Shown: one piece after another, positions 13,601-28,600 of the stretch
How the letters are laid out: each line of letters opens with the position of its first letter
Position numbering within the stretch: the stretch's first letter is position 1
Assembly: GCA_944474755.1 (NCBI GenBank)
Contig: OX104122.1
Location: 21,477,714 to 21,541,713, forward strand
DNA from: Limnoperna fortunei
Lineage: Eukaryota; Mollusca; Bivalvia; Mytilida; Modiolidae
Reading direction: 5' to 3'
DNA length: 64,000 nt
Made by a program: the position numbers and the translations under genes
Notes under the pieces: generated by a model
Told to the model about the DNA's origin: nothing
Seen by the model: only the letters and a program-made list of their open reading frames with translations
Database searches by the model: none

Positions 13601-16600
13601 AAGAGAAGTGACTCCTCCCAATTTTGTTCCCGAGCCCTGCTTACAATTGGATTAAATTTTCCATTTTTTCCTACTTTCAGACTTTTACGTTTTTAACCAG
13701 AAAACAATCTGAAAATCTAGAACATAATTAAAAACAATTGCTGCCTCTTGGGATGTTTCACATGTTTGTTCCAATACAGGTTTTGGATCATTCATTGACA
13801 AATTCCAAGGTAAAGATCAGAGATCAACATTATTATTTTATTTGCTTCTATCGGTGCTTGTACAGTTTCTTAATTCACCTCTATGGTAGGATAGGAATTA
13901 AAAAATTAAACTTCTATTGGGGGGGGGGGGGGGGGGTCCTCTAATTTTCTAGTGCCTTCTTCCCGTCCCATGTATGTTTTGCTGGAACAGCCTTTAGCAT
14001 GTTTTTAACCTTATTTCATCGTCGGAAAACCCATGTCCGGCCGTGTTCTCACTTAGCACACATGTAGTTGTTTTCTCGTTTTCATGAATATTTATGTCCT
14101 ATTTTGATTGTTTGCTTGTACTTCCTGCGATGTGTTTACAACCCAGACCAAAATGTAGCTGCGCTAATTTATGACAGCGTTACTAATTATGTACTAATAT
14201 CCTGCTCATTTTGTACTGTAAAAATGTAGCGCATATTTAATAGATACTGCCTGTCTGCTAAATTTGTGCTTATTTTACTTGGTTAAAATTTTTAAAACTA
14301 AAACTACACTACATTATACTAACAGTATACTACAATTACAGCATAAATTAGTGGATCAAAAATATTAGACGAGTATCTATACTAAATACATACTACATTT
14401 CTGTAGCGTATTTTAGTTAGAATAAGGATGAATGTAGTTCTCAGCTAATTATAAGCTAATTTAAGATATCTATCAGAACATTTTTTAAAATAATGTAATA
14501 AGTTAAGTATAATTTTAGCTGCACTAATTTCTTACTAGTATCTGTTAGTTAAATATGCAGTAAAAATAACATGTTTTGCATAATTTTAAGATAAATTAGC
14601 ATAATTTCAGCAATACTAATTTATACAAATATTTGTTTGTTGAATACTGACTAATCCTTTTATAGTTAAAAGAAACTAAGATAAACTAGCATGATTTTAG
14701 CAATACTAATATTGTACTAATATGTGTTTGTTCACTTTTGTTTTACTATGATAATAAAAGATATTCTGAATACCAATATCATTAAATAAGCACCTTCTTC
14801 ATGGGGAGGGGTTGGGACAATGTGTGATATTAATCCCTTTTGTGTGTATATAAAAATTGTCATCCACAAACACAAGCAATGTAGCAGCACATTGTTGCAT
14901 ATAAAATAAAAAGTACCCTTGCTAACTATTGCCAGAGAAAATGTAATTATATGTCTCTGCTATTGCCTAGAAAGAAACAATTCTGCTTTAACTCACATGA
15001 TTGCCCTATGTCCAAAGTATTTCAATATATATTATGATATAAAATATTGAGAAAAGGTTCATTATTTACAAAAATCAGTTATCATAAATGATAATTAGCA
15101 CTTATAATTTAATTTCAGACTGAAATAAACATATTTTTCTATTAAGATCAACATTTTAATTTAAATATATAATAAAGCTAATAGTTTTTGTAAAAATTCA
15201 AATGATCAGGGGAGGTAACCAATTTCTTTTATTGTAGCAATAGATTCGATCCATACACGTGTCAACGTAGCCCTATTCGACAGAATAAGAATTACAAACA
15301 TAAAATTCAGTAACAAACAACAGGTTCTTAAATATATTGTTTATTAATTATAACTGGCAAGACTTTGTAATGTCTCCATGAATCTATGACAGTTCATATT
15401 CTCAAGACTTGAAACATATGTATTTTGCATTCCAAACATGTTCCGTTATTATTTTTAGTGATTTATTATTTACTTTGATAATCCGTTATCCACGATCTTT
15501 ATTCAAATATGTTTGGTAAATCGTCATTCATTAGACAACTGAATCGGTAATTTTAAATCGGGTATTTTGATTGGCTGATTAAAAATAGTGCGTTTGTTTT
15601 GAAAAATAATAACAGACCGGATGTAAATAAAAAGAATGATGAAATGGACATATTTCGTGAAAATATTTCTCTAAAACACGTCTTAATCGAATGAATGACC
15701 AGTTTACTTGTAGCAGTTTTAAAGATTCATGAGAATAGTGTTATTAATATCAACTCAAGGAAATCCGAGAAGCATTAAACCACCAAGCCCGATTTTGAGT
15801 TTGACTGACCTCCACGACTGAACAGTGAACTGGTACGTTAAAAACGAAGTGAGTATGGAGTCTGTTTAAAGATTTTCTTGAGAAATATGGATGTTACCGT
15901 TAACATCATTGTCATTGAATGGGTTAATTACGAAGATTGTAATTATAAACACATGCAGACGCACGTATGCAGCCATTTGTTATTGAAATGCACACACATC
16001 GATTCCCCCTTTTCTTATAAATGACAACAAGTCGTACGTTCTTCAGAAATTTTGTGTGGACCATTATAGATATTAATATTCCTTTTAAATATATTTAGAA
16101 ATAAAAATTCACACGAATTACGCTGCTCCTTGTGAATACATGTTTTAATAACTTGAGATGTTAAAAATAACTTATTTATTTCCAATAAAGCACCAGTATT
16201 ATATGCCCCATACATTTGCAGCCTTGTAAAAAAATGAATCTTTTGTTTTCAGGTGATAAGTTGCAACTTAAACAGAAAAGAAATCACATATTTTCTGACA
16301 GTATTGTTGGTAATTTGTCCAGGTTCAAGATTCTACAGCATTATTCCCAGCAAAGAAGAAACTATAATTGGTAACTTTTTTAATAAGAAGGATAACATGA
16401 TATGTCAATTGAAAAAAGACAACAACCAAATATTCCCTTCATCACGATAGTTATGAGCTAACAATTAAGCAAAGAAATACCAATATGGCAAAGAAATCAA
16501 TAATTCGAAAATATTAATACAAAGCCTTGGAACAACAACAAAACACAAACAAAAAAGCAAACAAACAAAAGCCAGGGACTCTCAAGAAAATTTGAGTGAA

Positions 16601-19600
16601 CTCTGGTTCTCTGGACAAGTAAGCAGTTCCTGCCTGTTGCAACACATATTCAATAAACCAAGAAATCAATGACAAAAACAGAAAAAGAAAAAAGGTCAAG
16701 AACCATGAATGGTCATATTATACCCAATTAAGACCCAGATGTTTGTTAGTGTTATGTCCAGGTATATAGCTGCTAATGACTTTATGGTCAGTTACTATGG
16801 TTTTGGTGTACAAAGCAAGTGGTCCTAAGTCAGAAAATGTATGGTTGCTAAGGATGTGTAAACCACAATTGTCATGGCAAGGGTGAATGTTGGACATTGT
16901 ATTTAAAATGTTATTTATCTATAAAAAAATGATTGTTGATATTTTTTCTATCTAGGCCAGTGTCATTTATTTTATATTTATTTTTTCTTTTACCTGTTCA
17001 AATATAAAAACATTTGATCACATTTTATTTTTGGTTGGAAAAGCTTTTTTTAACAAAATTTTTGACCTGTAATATATTTTAGATACAATATATACTGTTT
17101 GCAATTAAACCAATGTGTTTTTGATCTATTTTTTCATTTTTTTGTATTGTGTTGTGCTATAGTGTTCTTACATTTAATGATTTTTTTCAGACATTAGTGC
17201 CAGAACCACTTTAAATAACATGATGCATGATTCAAGGTGTTGTTCACATGAAGACTGAGGAAATAAAAACAGACATCCAAGACAATTTTAGTTCTAGAGA
17301 TATATGAGACATAAGTTACTGAAAAGACAATATAAAAATTATGGGTTGTGATTTTTTAGACTACAGATGCGTAGGTAAAGACAGACATGTACTGTTGTTT
17401 TCAAACAGTGGCTAAATATTACATATTGTTAATTTTTGCTGTTTATGCGTTGTCATAGAAAATAAACAATTTTCTTTAAACTTGTGTTTTTGGTTGTTCT
17501 ATTTATATAGGTTTTGTTTGCTCCAGTACACATTAATTGGCTTCTAGGAATGCAGATCATGAAAAGGTTTGCCCATGAAAAAACAGAATTCCCATCCAGA
17601 GAAAATCCTGTGCAAAGAAGACAAAAAACAAAAGAGCTGGCATGTTGCTGAATTTTTGCTAACTAATTGCTACAACAACACTACAAGTCCACTACATACA
17701 TACTAGAATGTTGCAAATGGTGCTAAATACACACTACAACAATACTAAAAGTCCACTTAATACATGTTAGAATCTTGTCGACTCATTGCTAAATATATGC
17801 TACAACAAAACTAAAAACCCACTAAATTCATGCTGGATTCCTGCTACAACAGTATACATGAATGCATACTATATCCTGCTAAATATGCACTTATTGTTTG
17901 CTAAAACATACTGTTTAGCTAATTTGCATATTTATACTAGAAGTCTACTTATCAGACACACTGATCTCCTGCTGTCAATCTAATTTACATAATTGAAACG
18001 CTTAAAATACGCTACAAATTGCGCTAATTTTATACTAGTACATTTAAAAACATTTGATTGGCTGTTGATAAAAACTGGTAGCATGATATAGCATGGTCTG
18101 GAGTTGTTGAGCTAGTATAATTTAGTGTTGCTAATTACATGCTAACAAATATGCTAATTATGCACTAATTTCCAGCTAATTGGTCTCAATTATATATACT
18201 AAAAATTGACTAGATATCAGCTAAAAGGATGCTACATTTTGGTCTGGGAATTATTCAAAGAAGGGCAAGTTGCTACACGTAGCCACAAGTCCCCTGCTGC
18301 TGCTGTATCAAATTGTCTAAGAGGTGTGAGAAAATTATATGGAAAAAAAAGTTTTGTGATACATTTAATTTCGGGAAAAAATAATGATCATAATATTAGA
18401 ACTGGTTTGACATGTATTTGGGAAGAACTAAACAACTACATGGAAAAACTTCATCAGAATTTGCAAACTTTAGAAGATTGCTTGATAAAATTTGCTTTCA
18501 ATATTGTTAAATATTGCTAAAATAGTCAAAGTTCTATAACTCCGAAAAATCTGACAAATCAAAATGGTGGTAGAATATGCACATCTACACATCACAACAA
18601 TTTATTCTATTTAATATCAAAGAAATCCACTAAATGGTTTCAGAGATGCACCAACACGATCTACTGTAATGATTGTATTATATTGCTGAAATGGTCAGCT
18701 CTGTAACTCCTAAAAAATTTGATGAATAAAAATGGTGGTAGACTATGCACATCTTTACATCATAACAATTAAACTATTAAATATCAAAGAAAGCCATTGA
18801 ACCGTTTCAGAGATGCACCAACAAGATCTACCCTAATGACTGTATTATATTGCTTAAATGGTCAGTTCTGTAACTTCTGTAACTCATACAAAATTTGATG
18901 AATCAAAATGGTGGTAGACTATGCACATCTATACATCATAATTAATCCTACCAAACATCAAAGCAATCTATTAAGCCACTTCAGAGGAGATGCATCCACA
19001 AGATCTACCATTGTATTATATTGCTGAAACTGTCAAAGTTCCATAACTCCTACTAAATTTGATCAATCAAAATGAGGTAAAGTATGCACATCTACCCATC
19101 ATAACAATTATACCAAATATCAAAGCAATCCGTCAAGCAGTTTAAGAGGAGTTGTGTCCACAAAAGTGTGACAGAGGCAGACCAATACTAGGTCCCTCTG
19201 TGGCATTGCAGCGTGGGACAAAAAGACATAACATACGTAGTTTCAGTTAATAAATGTACCATTTGCATTGATGAATTTTCATGAAAAGTCAGTTGATTAG
19301 TTGCCAACACTTGCACGCCTTCATCTAAGGAAATTATGTAGTGGTAAATTATATCAATTATTATTTTTGTGCAAAACATAAACGACTTCAGGGTCGTCAT
19401 AGGGATGTTTACATTTAGTTTTTGCCCTTTTCAAAATTAAAGAGCATTATACAAAAAGAGAAGTTCCATTTGGCTGATAACATTTAAAGAATATGCATGA
19501 AAACGAGAAAATATCTACCAGTGTGCCCACAGTCGGTAAGTGGTAGCAAAGCAAGAACGCGATGGGACACGAGTTCAAAATAAGTATAGGTCTATAGCTT

Positions 19601-22600
19601 CAGAGAGGTCTAAATATAAATCACACAATGATACTGACGAAATTTCAGTACATCATTTATTATTGCCGAGAAAAATGTGATAAAAATTATTATGGATGGA
19701 AAATGGTTACAGACAGACACAAACACCTTCACTTCATAACTTCATGTAGTTGCACATTACAATATGACACATACTGTAAAATAAATCATAATTACTTCTA
19801 TCGTCCAGATATAGACGCTGTCGTTTCTGTTCCTTAGTCCCTGTCACACTTAAATTTCTGGCATCCAGTTCATTGGTAACTTGAATGTCTGTCATATTAT
19901 GTGGACGAGGGCATGGTTCCTTTGTTGTCAAATATTCAACAAGCTAAAATAAGGAAAACTGAGCAAATATAAGGATTATTAACTAATTAGATGTAGAAGA
20001 AATTTTGTGCTTACTAATTCATAACAAAGAGAAAAATACCAATGAAATTAAGTGAAAGCAAACTATTGATGGTGATACATACACTATTTAAATTCAATAT
20101 TTCCAGAAGTTTCTCTTCCAGTTTTTCTGCAGTCTGCTTAACAAGTGCACCAATGCTTTGACTGAAGCTTCTGTTCATATCATTAGAATTAAAGAAATCT
20201 TTGTAATCAACTGCAAAGATAACAAATCAAGAAGATATAACAAATATTATTTCAAATTTTTTTTTCGATTATTAACCTTGGTTTATAAGTCTATCCATGA
20301 AATAATATCTAAGGGCCCTGTGAATTAGTCAATACAGTACCAAAGTTTTCAAAGTGCAAACAATTTTACATCCAACCATTAAGGCAAATTACAAATCCAG
20401 GTCAATTTTGTGTTTTTATTTATGATCATTTCCTCTTACTCCCTAAGAAAATATAGGCACCAATCTGAGTTTGAAACTAATGCATGTTTTTTGGAGAAAA
20501 CAGAATGGTCAATATAGTACAAATCCCCCATAAATAATACGAGTTGTAAGAGATGGTGGAAACATGGCACTGATTTTTGATCTGAATAAGGTATTTGCAA
20601 GGTTAACTATAACTGCCGCAAAGTAACAGAGGAAGAATTTATTTCATTAAAATCCTGGTTTTATGTTTCATATGTTTCGCTTAAACAAGAAAATGTGTCT
20701 CGGCGACACAGATGTCCCGTTTGGCACACATTGGTAAACACCCCATTTTTCTGAGTTCAATCAATCACAAAGTATTTTTGGCACAGCCCTACAACATTTT
20801 GTCATTGAACAAATCTCACCATGTTCTACCAAGTTATACAGAGATGTAATCTATGCCCCCCCCCCTGAAGCTGAGAATAAAAGGTTGATATGTTGGTGCC
20901 AAAGGTTTTTTTTTTAGAAAGTGTGTCTGTAAGACACAAATGATGCCATGGCCTGACCAACAACATGAGCAGTGTGTTGCAGCAAGGAGAAATGTTCGTT
21001 ATGTGTAGAAACATCCTCCTACATATAAACACTGTAGCTCTAAAAATGAAAGAGAAGATAGCATGCAAACTGATAGAGTCAAACTATCTCTAATTGTATG
21101 TATATTTAATGAAAATCAAAATCCTTAGACCCTGCACAGCTCCATTATGTGTTCAAACATCCTACCAAATATAAACACTATAGCTTCAAAGATGAAGAAG
21201 AAGATAGCAGGACAAAACATGTACCCCTATATGGCTTGCAACCTACAAGTCCAACTATCTCCAATTTGATGAAATTTTGATCAAAATCAAAACCCTTTGG
21301 CCCTGCCCATCCTCATTATGTATATAAACATTCTGTTGTAGCCCTAAAACTGTAGGAGCAGTAAGCTGGACAAGCTAATACAGACGATGGGACTGAAGAA
21401 CAGATTCAACACACGAATGGACAGACATAAAATCTGTACGTCGTTATAAATGCCAGTGTTAATTTATGCTTCATGAATATATCTATTTAAAATCTTGTCG
21501 TTTTTCAACTTTGGTAATAAGTTTAACTGTTAGCCAAAATGAACATTACAGTTTAAACAGAAAAACATTACATAGCATTACCTTGAACTGAGTGGGGATA
21601 GATTATAAAATAACAAATACACAAAACATATATTAAACAATACATATTTCAGTTGTCAATGGTACCTGATGGCCAGTTAATACTTCCATCTGATTTCAGA
21701 TTTGGGACAGGTATCCTGGCATCCTTCAGAAAGTCTATAGTAAGTAGACAATTATTGTTGTCACTACTGCCACAGAATCCAATTCCAACTGTTACGACAA
21801 ACACTGTTATTTTCAACTGTATTTTGATGCTGAAATATATAGTGTGCAAAATAAGAGTGCAAACCAATTAATGTGGTAATGTGAATTCAAAAACCTTTCA
21901 AGATTTTATTAGGGGACATTGTGAAAAATGCATGCCGATTTACTAAACCTGAAACAGCCATAGTGGTCAAACAAGATTTTGTGAGCTAATGCTAAATGAT
22001 TACACATACACGCACACACACAGACCAAAACAGTATACCTCCTATGCCTTATGGGAAGCAGAGTAAAATAAATACCACAATAAAGCATGATCAAACAAAG
22101 CTATTGGCAAAATTTCAGTATTGTATCATTTATCATTGCTGAGAAAAATGTGACAGAAAATTGTTACAAGAATTGCCTGTCCATTAACAAGAAGTATGAG
22201 CCTGAGAGGTCTGAAAATAAACCCACAACATGGCATGATCATACTAATCTACTGAGCATTTTTTAACTTTTATTAATGTAAGGGTCATGCTGGGCTAAGG
22301 GAGTCAAATACAATTCAAGGGTCGTTTTTATGATACAGATTTGATGACTAAATACTTTTATTCAACAATGGAGCCAACAACAGTAAAGAATACTACTGAC
22401 TTAAATAAAACTAGAGAGATTGTAAAATAATTTGAACTAGAAAAAGTAGATCTAGCTATCACTGATATCCCTGCTTAAATTCTACAGAACATTGTGCTTA
22501 AAATTTCTAACATTTTTTGTCAACTGGTGACCGTTACCACTGATAGAATTCCTCTAGCATCAATAGGCTTCTTACCCAACTGATATGTAAAACTATCCAA

Positions 22601-25600
22601 AAGTTTCATTGAAATCAAATGCAAACTTTTGGAGTTACTGTCCGGAAAATTTTTTTTTTTCTAACAATTTCTAACATTTGTTGGCAAATGTGACTTGAAA
22701 TTTGATATATTTCCCCAAAAATCAAAGCTTTTGATCCGCCTAATATGAAACTACATCCCAAAATTTCATTGAAATTAAATGCAAAGTTTTATAGTCTTCT
22801 TACCAACCTGTAATGTAACAATAAGCCAAAGTTTCATTCAAATCAGACACAAGCTTTTTGAGTTATTGTCCGGAAAACTTTTTTTTTTTGTGAAAATAGA
22901 AATTTGACAGATTTCCCCAAAATCAATAGGCTTCTTACCAGCCTGATATGTAACAATATCCTAAATTGGATTCAAGCTTTTTGAATTATCATCTAGTAAC
23001 TAAATTTGGATGGACAAACGGACAAACAGACAGACTGACAGGAGGACCTCTATATACCCCCAAATCTGTCAAGCGAGGGATGAATATATATCTCTGACAT
23101 AATCCATGTATGTCTAGTTAATGAAAAAAGTGGTATGTTGTGTTTTGTTTTGTGTTAGTATCTTAATACAAAGGATTTCAATAATTGTTAATGAAAAATG
23201 AGTTTGATAGCATCATACATTTGTATTAATTCTTTTAATTTAAACAACAAGAATTAAGAAGAATGCATTTTTTTTTATGCGACTACTCTGGAACACAGCT
23301 AAAATAAGATATGAAAACTTTATTTTGATCTTTTTTGTTTTCTTGAACAAAACTACACAAGGTCTGTAGAGCTATATGAACAGCTGAGAACTAGATGTCA
23401 GTGATATGGTACCCATCTCCGTGGGCCCCGCGGACCTTAAGGTCAAAGGTCATCAACCATGGTATGCGACACATCGCCTTGATATTATCTACCCACATTC
23501 CAAATATCAAAAGCCTACATCGAAAGATAAAAAAGTTACAGCCCGGACATGAATGTCATTCAGAAAGCAATAATGTGACATAAGGTCAAAGTTCAAGGTC
23601 AAATGTCAGCAACCATGGTATGCAACACATCGCATTGATATTATCTACCCACATTCCAAATATCAGAAGCCTACCTCAACAGATAAAAAAGTTACAGCCC
23701 AGACATGAATTTGTCATGCAGAAAGCAATAATGTGACCTTAAGGTCACAGTTCAAGGTCAAAGGTGATCAACCATGGTATGCGACACATCGCCTTGATAT
23801 CATCTACCCACATTCCAAATATCAAAAGCCTACCTCAAAAGATAAAAAAGTTACAGCCCGGACACAATTAGATTTGGACTGATGGACGGACGGACGGACA
23901 GACTGATCACTACAGGGCGTCCGCCACAAAGTGGCGGGGCCCTAATAACCACACCTGTTACACTTTAATAAAAATCCAATAAGGACAATATATTTTGTGA
24001 AGTATGCTATCTTCAGTACACTGAGGCTATTCTAAAGCTGATGTCTGGAAGGTTTTGGAATGGAGAATGCAAATGGATTGCACATCCTAGTATTTTGTTA
24101 TGTTGGTACATCAACCAGCTGTGTACTGAAATTACTTTGTAACTTTGATCCTGCTTCAAAAAAAGTTGCCCTATCCATTTCATATCATCATAGATTTACT
24201 GTCATTTAATTAAAAAAATGTTGCCTTAATCAAATTTAGGAAGCATATTGTTCCACCTATCAACTGGCTGCTGACAAAATTGCAGTATTGTATCATTTAT
24301 GATTGCAGCAACGGATGGCTGAAAATTGATTATTAATCGTTAGAAGTTGGAAATGTTTGAAAATGCTTCCCACAAAATTTTAAGAAAATTGACTGTCAGT
24401 AAACAGGAAGTAGGAGTCTGAGAGGTCTAAAAATGAATCCCACAATATTACATGATCATGATCATACAAAGCTACTGACAAAATTTCAGATTGTGTCACA
24501 TCCCATTGCTGAGAAAAATGTTATGGAAAATGGTTATGCCCCAACACACACACACTGAAAACAGTATACCCTTATCGCCAATGGGGAGCGGGGGTATAAA
24601 AATGTTTCATCTTATGACAATTAAAATCATGTTCAATATGTTTGATGTTGGCTGGGGACAATATATTAATAAAATAAAAACATAGGCTTTGAAATATTGA
24701 CTAATTTATAACCTCAATACCATTTTATTGAAAATATCTAGTGTTCAATAGCATATCAACTGTTTGTGTTTCAATTGTCTATGATACTCTTTCATAAAGT
24801 TTGGGCCATATATTGTTTTTTTTTCCTTTTAAATAAAATGAACTGCATATTTCAAAGTTTACTTTTACCACAATGAATAAAAGATAATGAAGAAATAGTT
24901 TAGGGGCAGTGGGCCAGTAACACTTTTTTCCTCGTTGTTAAGATTTTTCAACACCATGTGATGCAGGATTATTCATTATTATATGTACACATAGTTACCT
25001 TAAAAAAATTTCTATATCTCCTAAAATTTGCAATTTAATGCCAGTTGCTACCATATTTTCAATGCCTATAGAAAATGAATAAAATAGTGAAATGAATATA
25101 ACTCCTGACACAAGAATTTTCTTGTGTTATTTCATCTTAATAATAAAAAGGAAATGATCATCAAAGTTGTAGGCAGATATTTATTTTTTTTGTTTTGTAA
25201 ACCTTTAAATCTGCACAAAAATACTTCACTGATTGCTGTTTTTCACGTTGTTTCTATTGCTATTGTCTAATCCCAAACACAAAATTGAAGGAACATTACT
25301 TCAATTTAGAAATTTCTTACCTTAAATTACAATTATTGGATTTCTGTTAAACTATAAATCATGTTATTTAGCAATGAAGAACCTCTAATACTATGTTCTT
25401 ACCATCATTAAGTGAACCTCTGCCAAATTTACATGATTTTTCAAAGTCATCTATTCCAAACACAAACTCAAGTTTATCTGGATCAAGTCTTACAAACACC
25501 TTTACAGTACGAAGGAAGACTAACAACTTGACATTCACACAGCATTCCACACCAAGACACAAGGAATCAAAGGTACAGTAAAGTTCTTTAGGTAGTACCG

Positions 25601-28600
25601 AGGACAAAAGAGGGCATTCTGAAAACATTGCAATAAATCATTTACATATCTATAAAAATAGGCCATTTAATGGGACATTAAATGATACCCTCCACGTTGC
25701 ATTGTTTTTAATATTCATGAACACATTTTACTAAATTACATATCAGCCAACAGAAACAGCTTAGCATGATAACAGTCCATCTCAGCAGACAATTTTTACC
25801 TTGACCCTGGACCTATAAAAATTACTTCATATTGATACAACTCAAAAACTACATATGGGATTGTGATGAAAATTCAACCTGATCTTCATTTTATCATACT
25901 TAACAGCTGTGCAAAGTTTAAAAAAAATCTGTTGACGCGTTCTTAAGTTATCTTGTGGAAATTGCCCATTGTTGACCAAAAAAAAACCTTTGAATTGGCT
26001 CAAGTCGAAAACTACAAATTGGATTGTGCTGAAAATTGAACTTGATCTTCATTTTATAGCATTTAATAGTTGTGCAAAGTTTAAACAAAATCTGTTGATG
26101 CGTTTTCAAGTTACCATCTGGAAACCACAAAATGTTGATAAAAAAAAACTTGAATTGGCCCAAGTCGAAAACTACAAATTGGATTGTGCTGATAATTGAA
26201 CTTGATCTCCATTTTATGGTATTTAATAGCTGCGCAAAGTTTAAATAAAATCTGTTGACGCGTTTTCAAGTTATCATCTGGAAACCACCGAGGCACGGAC
26301 AGACGGATGGACGGACGGACAATCATATCCATACAGAGCGTATCACATAATACACTGCCACTTTGTGTGGCGGGGTATAAAAACTGTGTCACCAAAAACT
26401 GTTTAGTTAGTATACTGTTTTTCATTGTGAGAAATGTAAAAACAAACATATCATTTCAAAGCTCGCTCATAAAAGTTTTTCCAAAATTAGGCTTTAAAAA
26501 GTCGTCACATACAAGGTCCTTAGAAACAGTTGATAATTATCCTTATCATGCTAGTAGAATGACCTGGGAATTTTTTCTCATATTGCATGATTGAAGGAAA
26601 TTGAACAAAATAGCAATAAAGTTTTTTTTCCACTTTAATTAGAGCAAATAATTTTGCAGGTAATGTGTGTGACTCGAGCTTTAAGGTGAATAAAGATAAC
26701 CATTAACTAATGATAAAAATTAAAATCCTTTACATTACACCAAAGAGACAAAAGAAACAAATTTGACTCAAACAAATGAAAAGACTAAAAAGATTGTTTA
26801 CAGGATACAAATTTACAATCTATATCAGTTTTATATTGTTTTAGATAAAAAAAATGCAAACATTCATAATACTGCACATATATGGGTGATCACTTTTGGC
26901 CTTAATGACATATTAATGATATTGTACATACGGTTACTATTGGTTAGAAGTCTGTCAATCATTACTTCTCTGGTACCAGAGGTTTCTTGTCCTCTTTCTA
27001 ATAGTTCTACTTGTAACTGGTCATCAGAAGCTTGCCAAGGATTAAAGCATGGCTTATTATCAACTAATCTCTAAAATATTGAAAAAGGTATGCATTGGTA
27101 ATATAGTCATAAAATGACAATCAACTCAGTAAAATGACAAATCTTGACTGTTTGACATGTGTATGTAACAGTTTATATCATTACTGCCTAAACCTAATCA
27201 ATCTCACTTGTAACATGGCTTTTGTTTAATGTGTCATCATTTCAGATAGCCTTTCCTCTTTAAAAACTTATTTTTAACAATATTATATAATCTGTTATTT
27301 TTAGAGAATATAGGAACAAATAAAAACAAAATGTATTTTCCATTCGCACAAATATTGTTCTTATATACACATAGGCTAAATCTGCTATATATTCAATTAT
27401 TACATAATATATATGTTTGCCTTTTTCCTACTGGCCTAAACCAATACACGTGACTTTCCATTTCCTAAAATATTGGTTTGCAAAATACTCATTCTACTCA
27501 ATAACTAGTGTGGAAACAGAAAAAAGTCTCGCCTGCATTCCGCATCAGTAATGAAAAAAAAATACTTCATAAGCATTACGTAAATAGCATTAAATTGTTA
27601 TCATTTAAAATATACAATGCATGGTTACAGAGAAACTGACCTAATCGTAAAACTTTAACTTAGTCACTGGACCATAAAATTGAGGTCATGGTCAGTTGAA
27701 ACCTACGAGACACTCATGTACTAATCATTAGAAATCTATATACCAAATATTGTCATCCTACCATGCATTGTTACAGAGGAACTGTCGTAACCCAAAAACT
27801 TTAACATAGTCGCTGGACCGTGAAATTGAGGTCAAGGTCAGGTGACACCTACCAGACAGTCATGTACTAGTCATCAGCAACCTATATACCAAATATTGTC
27901 ATCCTACCATGCGTGGTTACAGAGGAACTGCCGTAACCCAAAAACTTTAACGTAGTCGCTGGACCGTGAAATTGAGGTCAAGGTCAGGTGACACCTACCA
28001 GACATTCATGTACTAGTCATCAGCAACCTATATACCAAATATTGTCATTCTACCATGCATGGTTACAGAGGAACTGCCGTAACCTAAAAACTTTAACGTA
28101 GTCGCTGGACCGTGAAATTGAGGTCAAGGTCAGGTGACACCTACCAGACAGTCATGTACTAGTCATCAGCAACCTATATACCAAATATTGTCATCCTATC
28201 ATGCGTGGTTACAGAGGAACTGACGTAACCCAAAAACTTTAACGTAGTCGCTGGACCGTGAAATTGAGGTCAAGGTCAGGTGACAGGTGACTGACTGGCA
28301 AGTACTAATCATAAGCTACCTCTGGACCAAATTTGATGGACCTAGGGCTTGAGCTTACAAAGATATGAAGCAAGATGTCCAAGTGTTTACGCCGCCGCTG
28401 CCGGATTCCCATACATATGTCTCGCCTCCAGCAACTATCGTCGCAGGCGAGACAAAAAATCATCTTGCACTCTCGTGAGAAATTTATGAATGGAAATAAC
28501 TAGCATGTGCTGTTTCCCCCAACGGAAATACGATAGCCAATCAAATCTTCCTTCTTTAATCCCCTAAACCAATCAAAATTACCGTTCTGACTGATGTTCG

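Noticed and set aside
13920..13936. Poly-G run as a regulatory G-quadruplex
   Set aside because: A simple homopolymer inside a transposon end; nothing ties it to a promoter.
16253..16450. Plus-strand segment after ttttcag that could be an exon
   Set aside because: It is on the opposite strand to the gene, has no partner exon or domain, and lies in AT-rich DNA where such matches are expected by chance.
18206..18520. 104-residue plus-strand ORF
   Set aside because: It starts in the CTA-rich repeat and ends in the family F array; no family is recognised, and it is antisense to the host gene intron.
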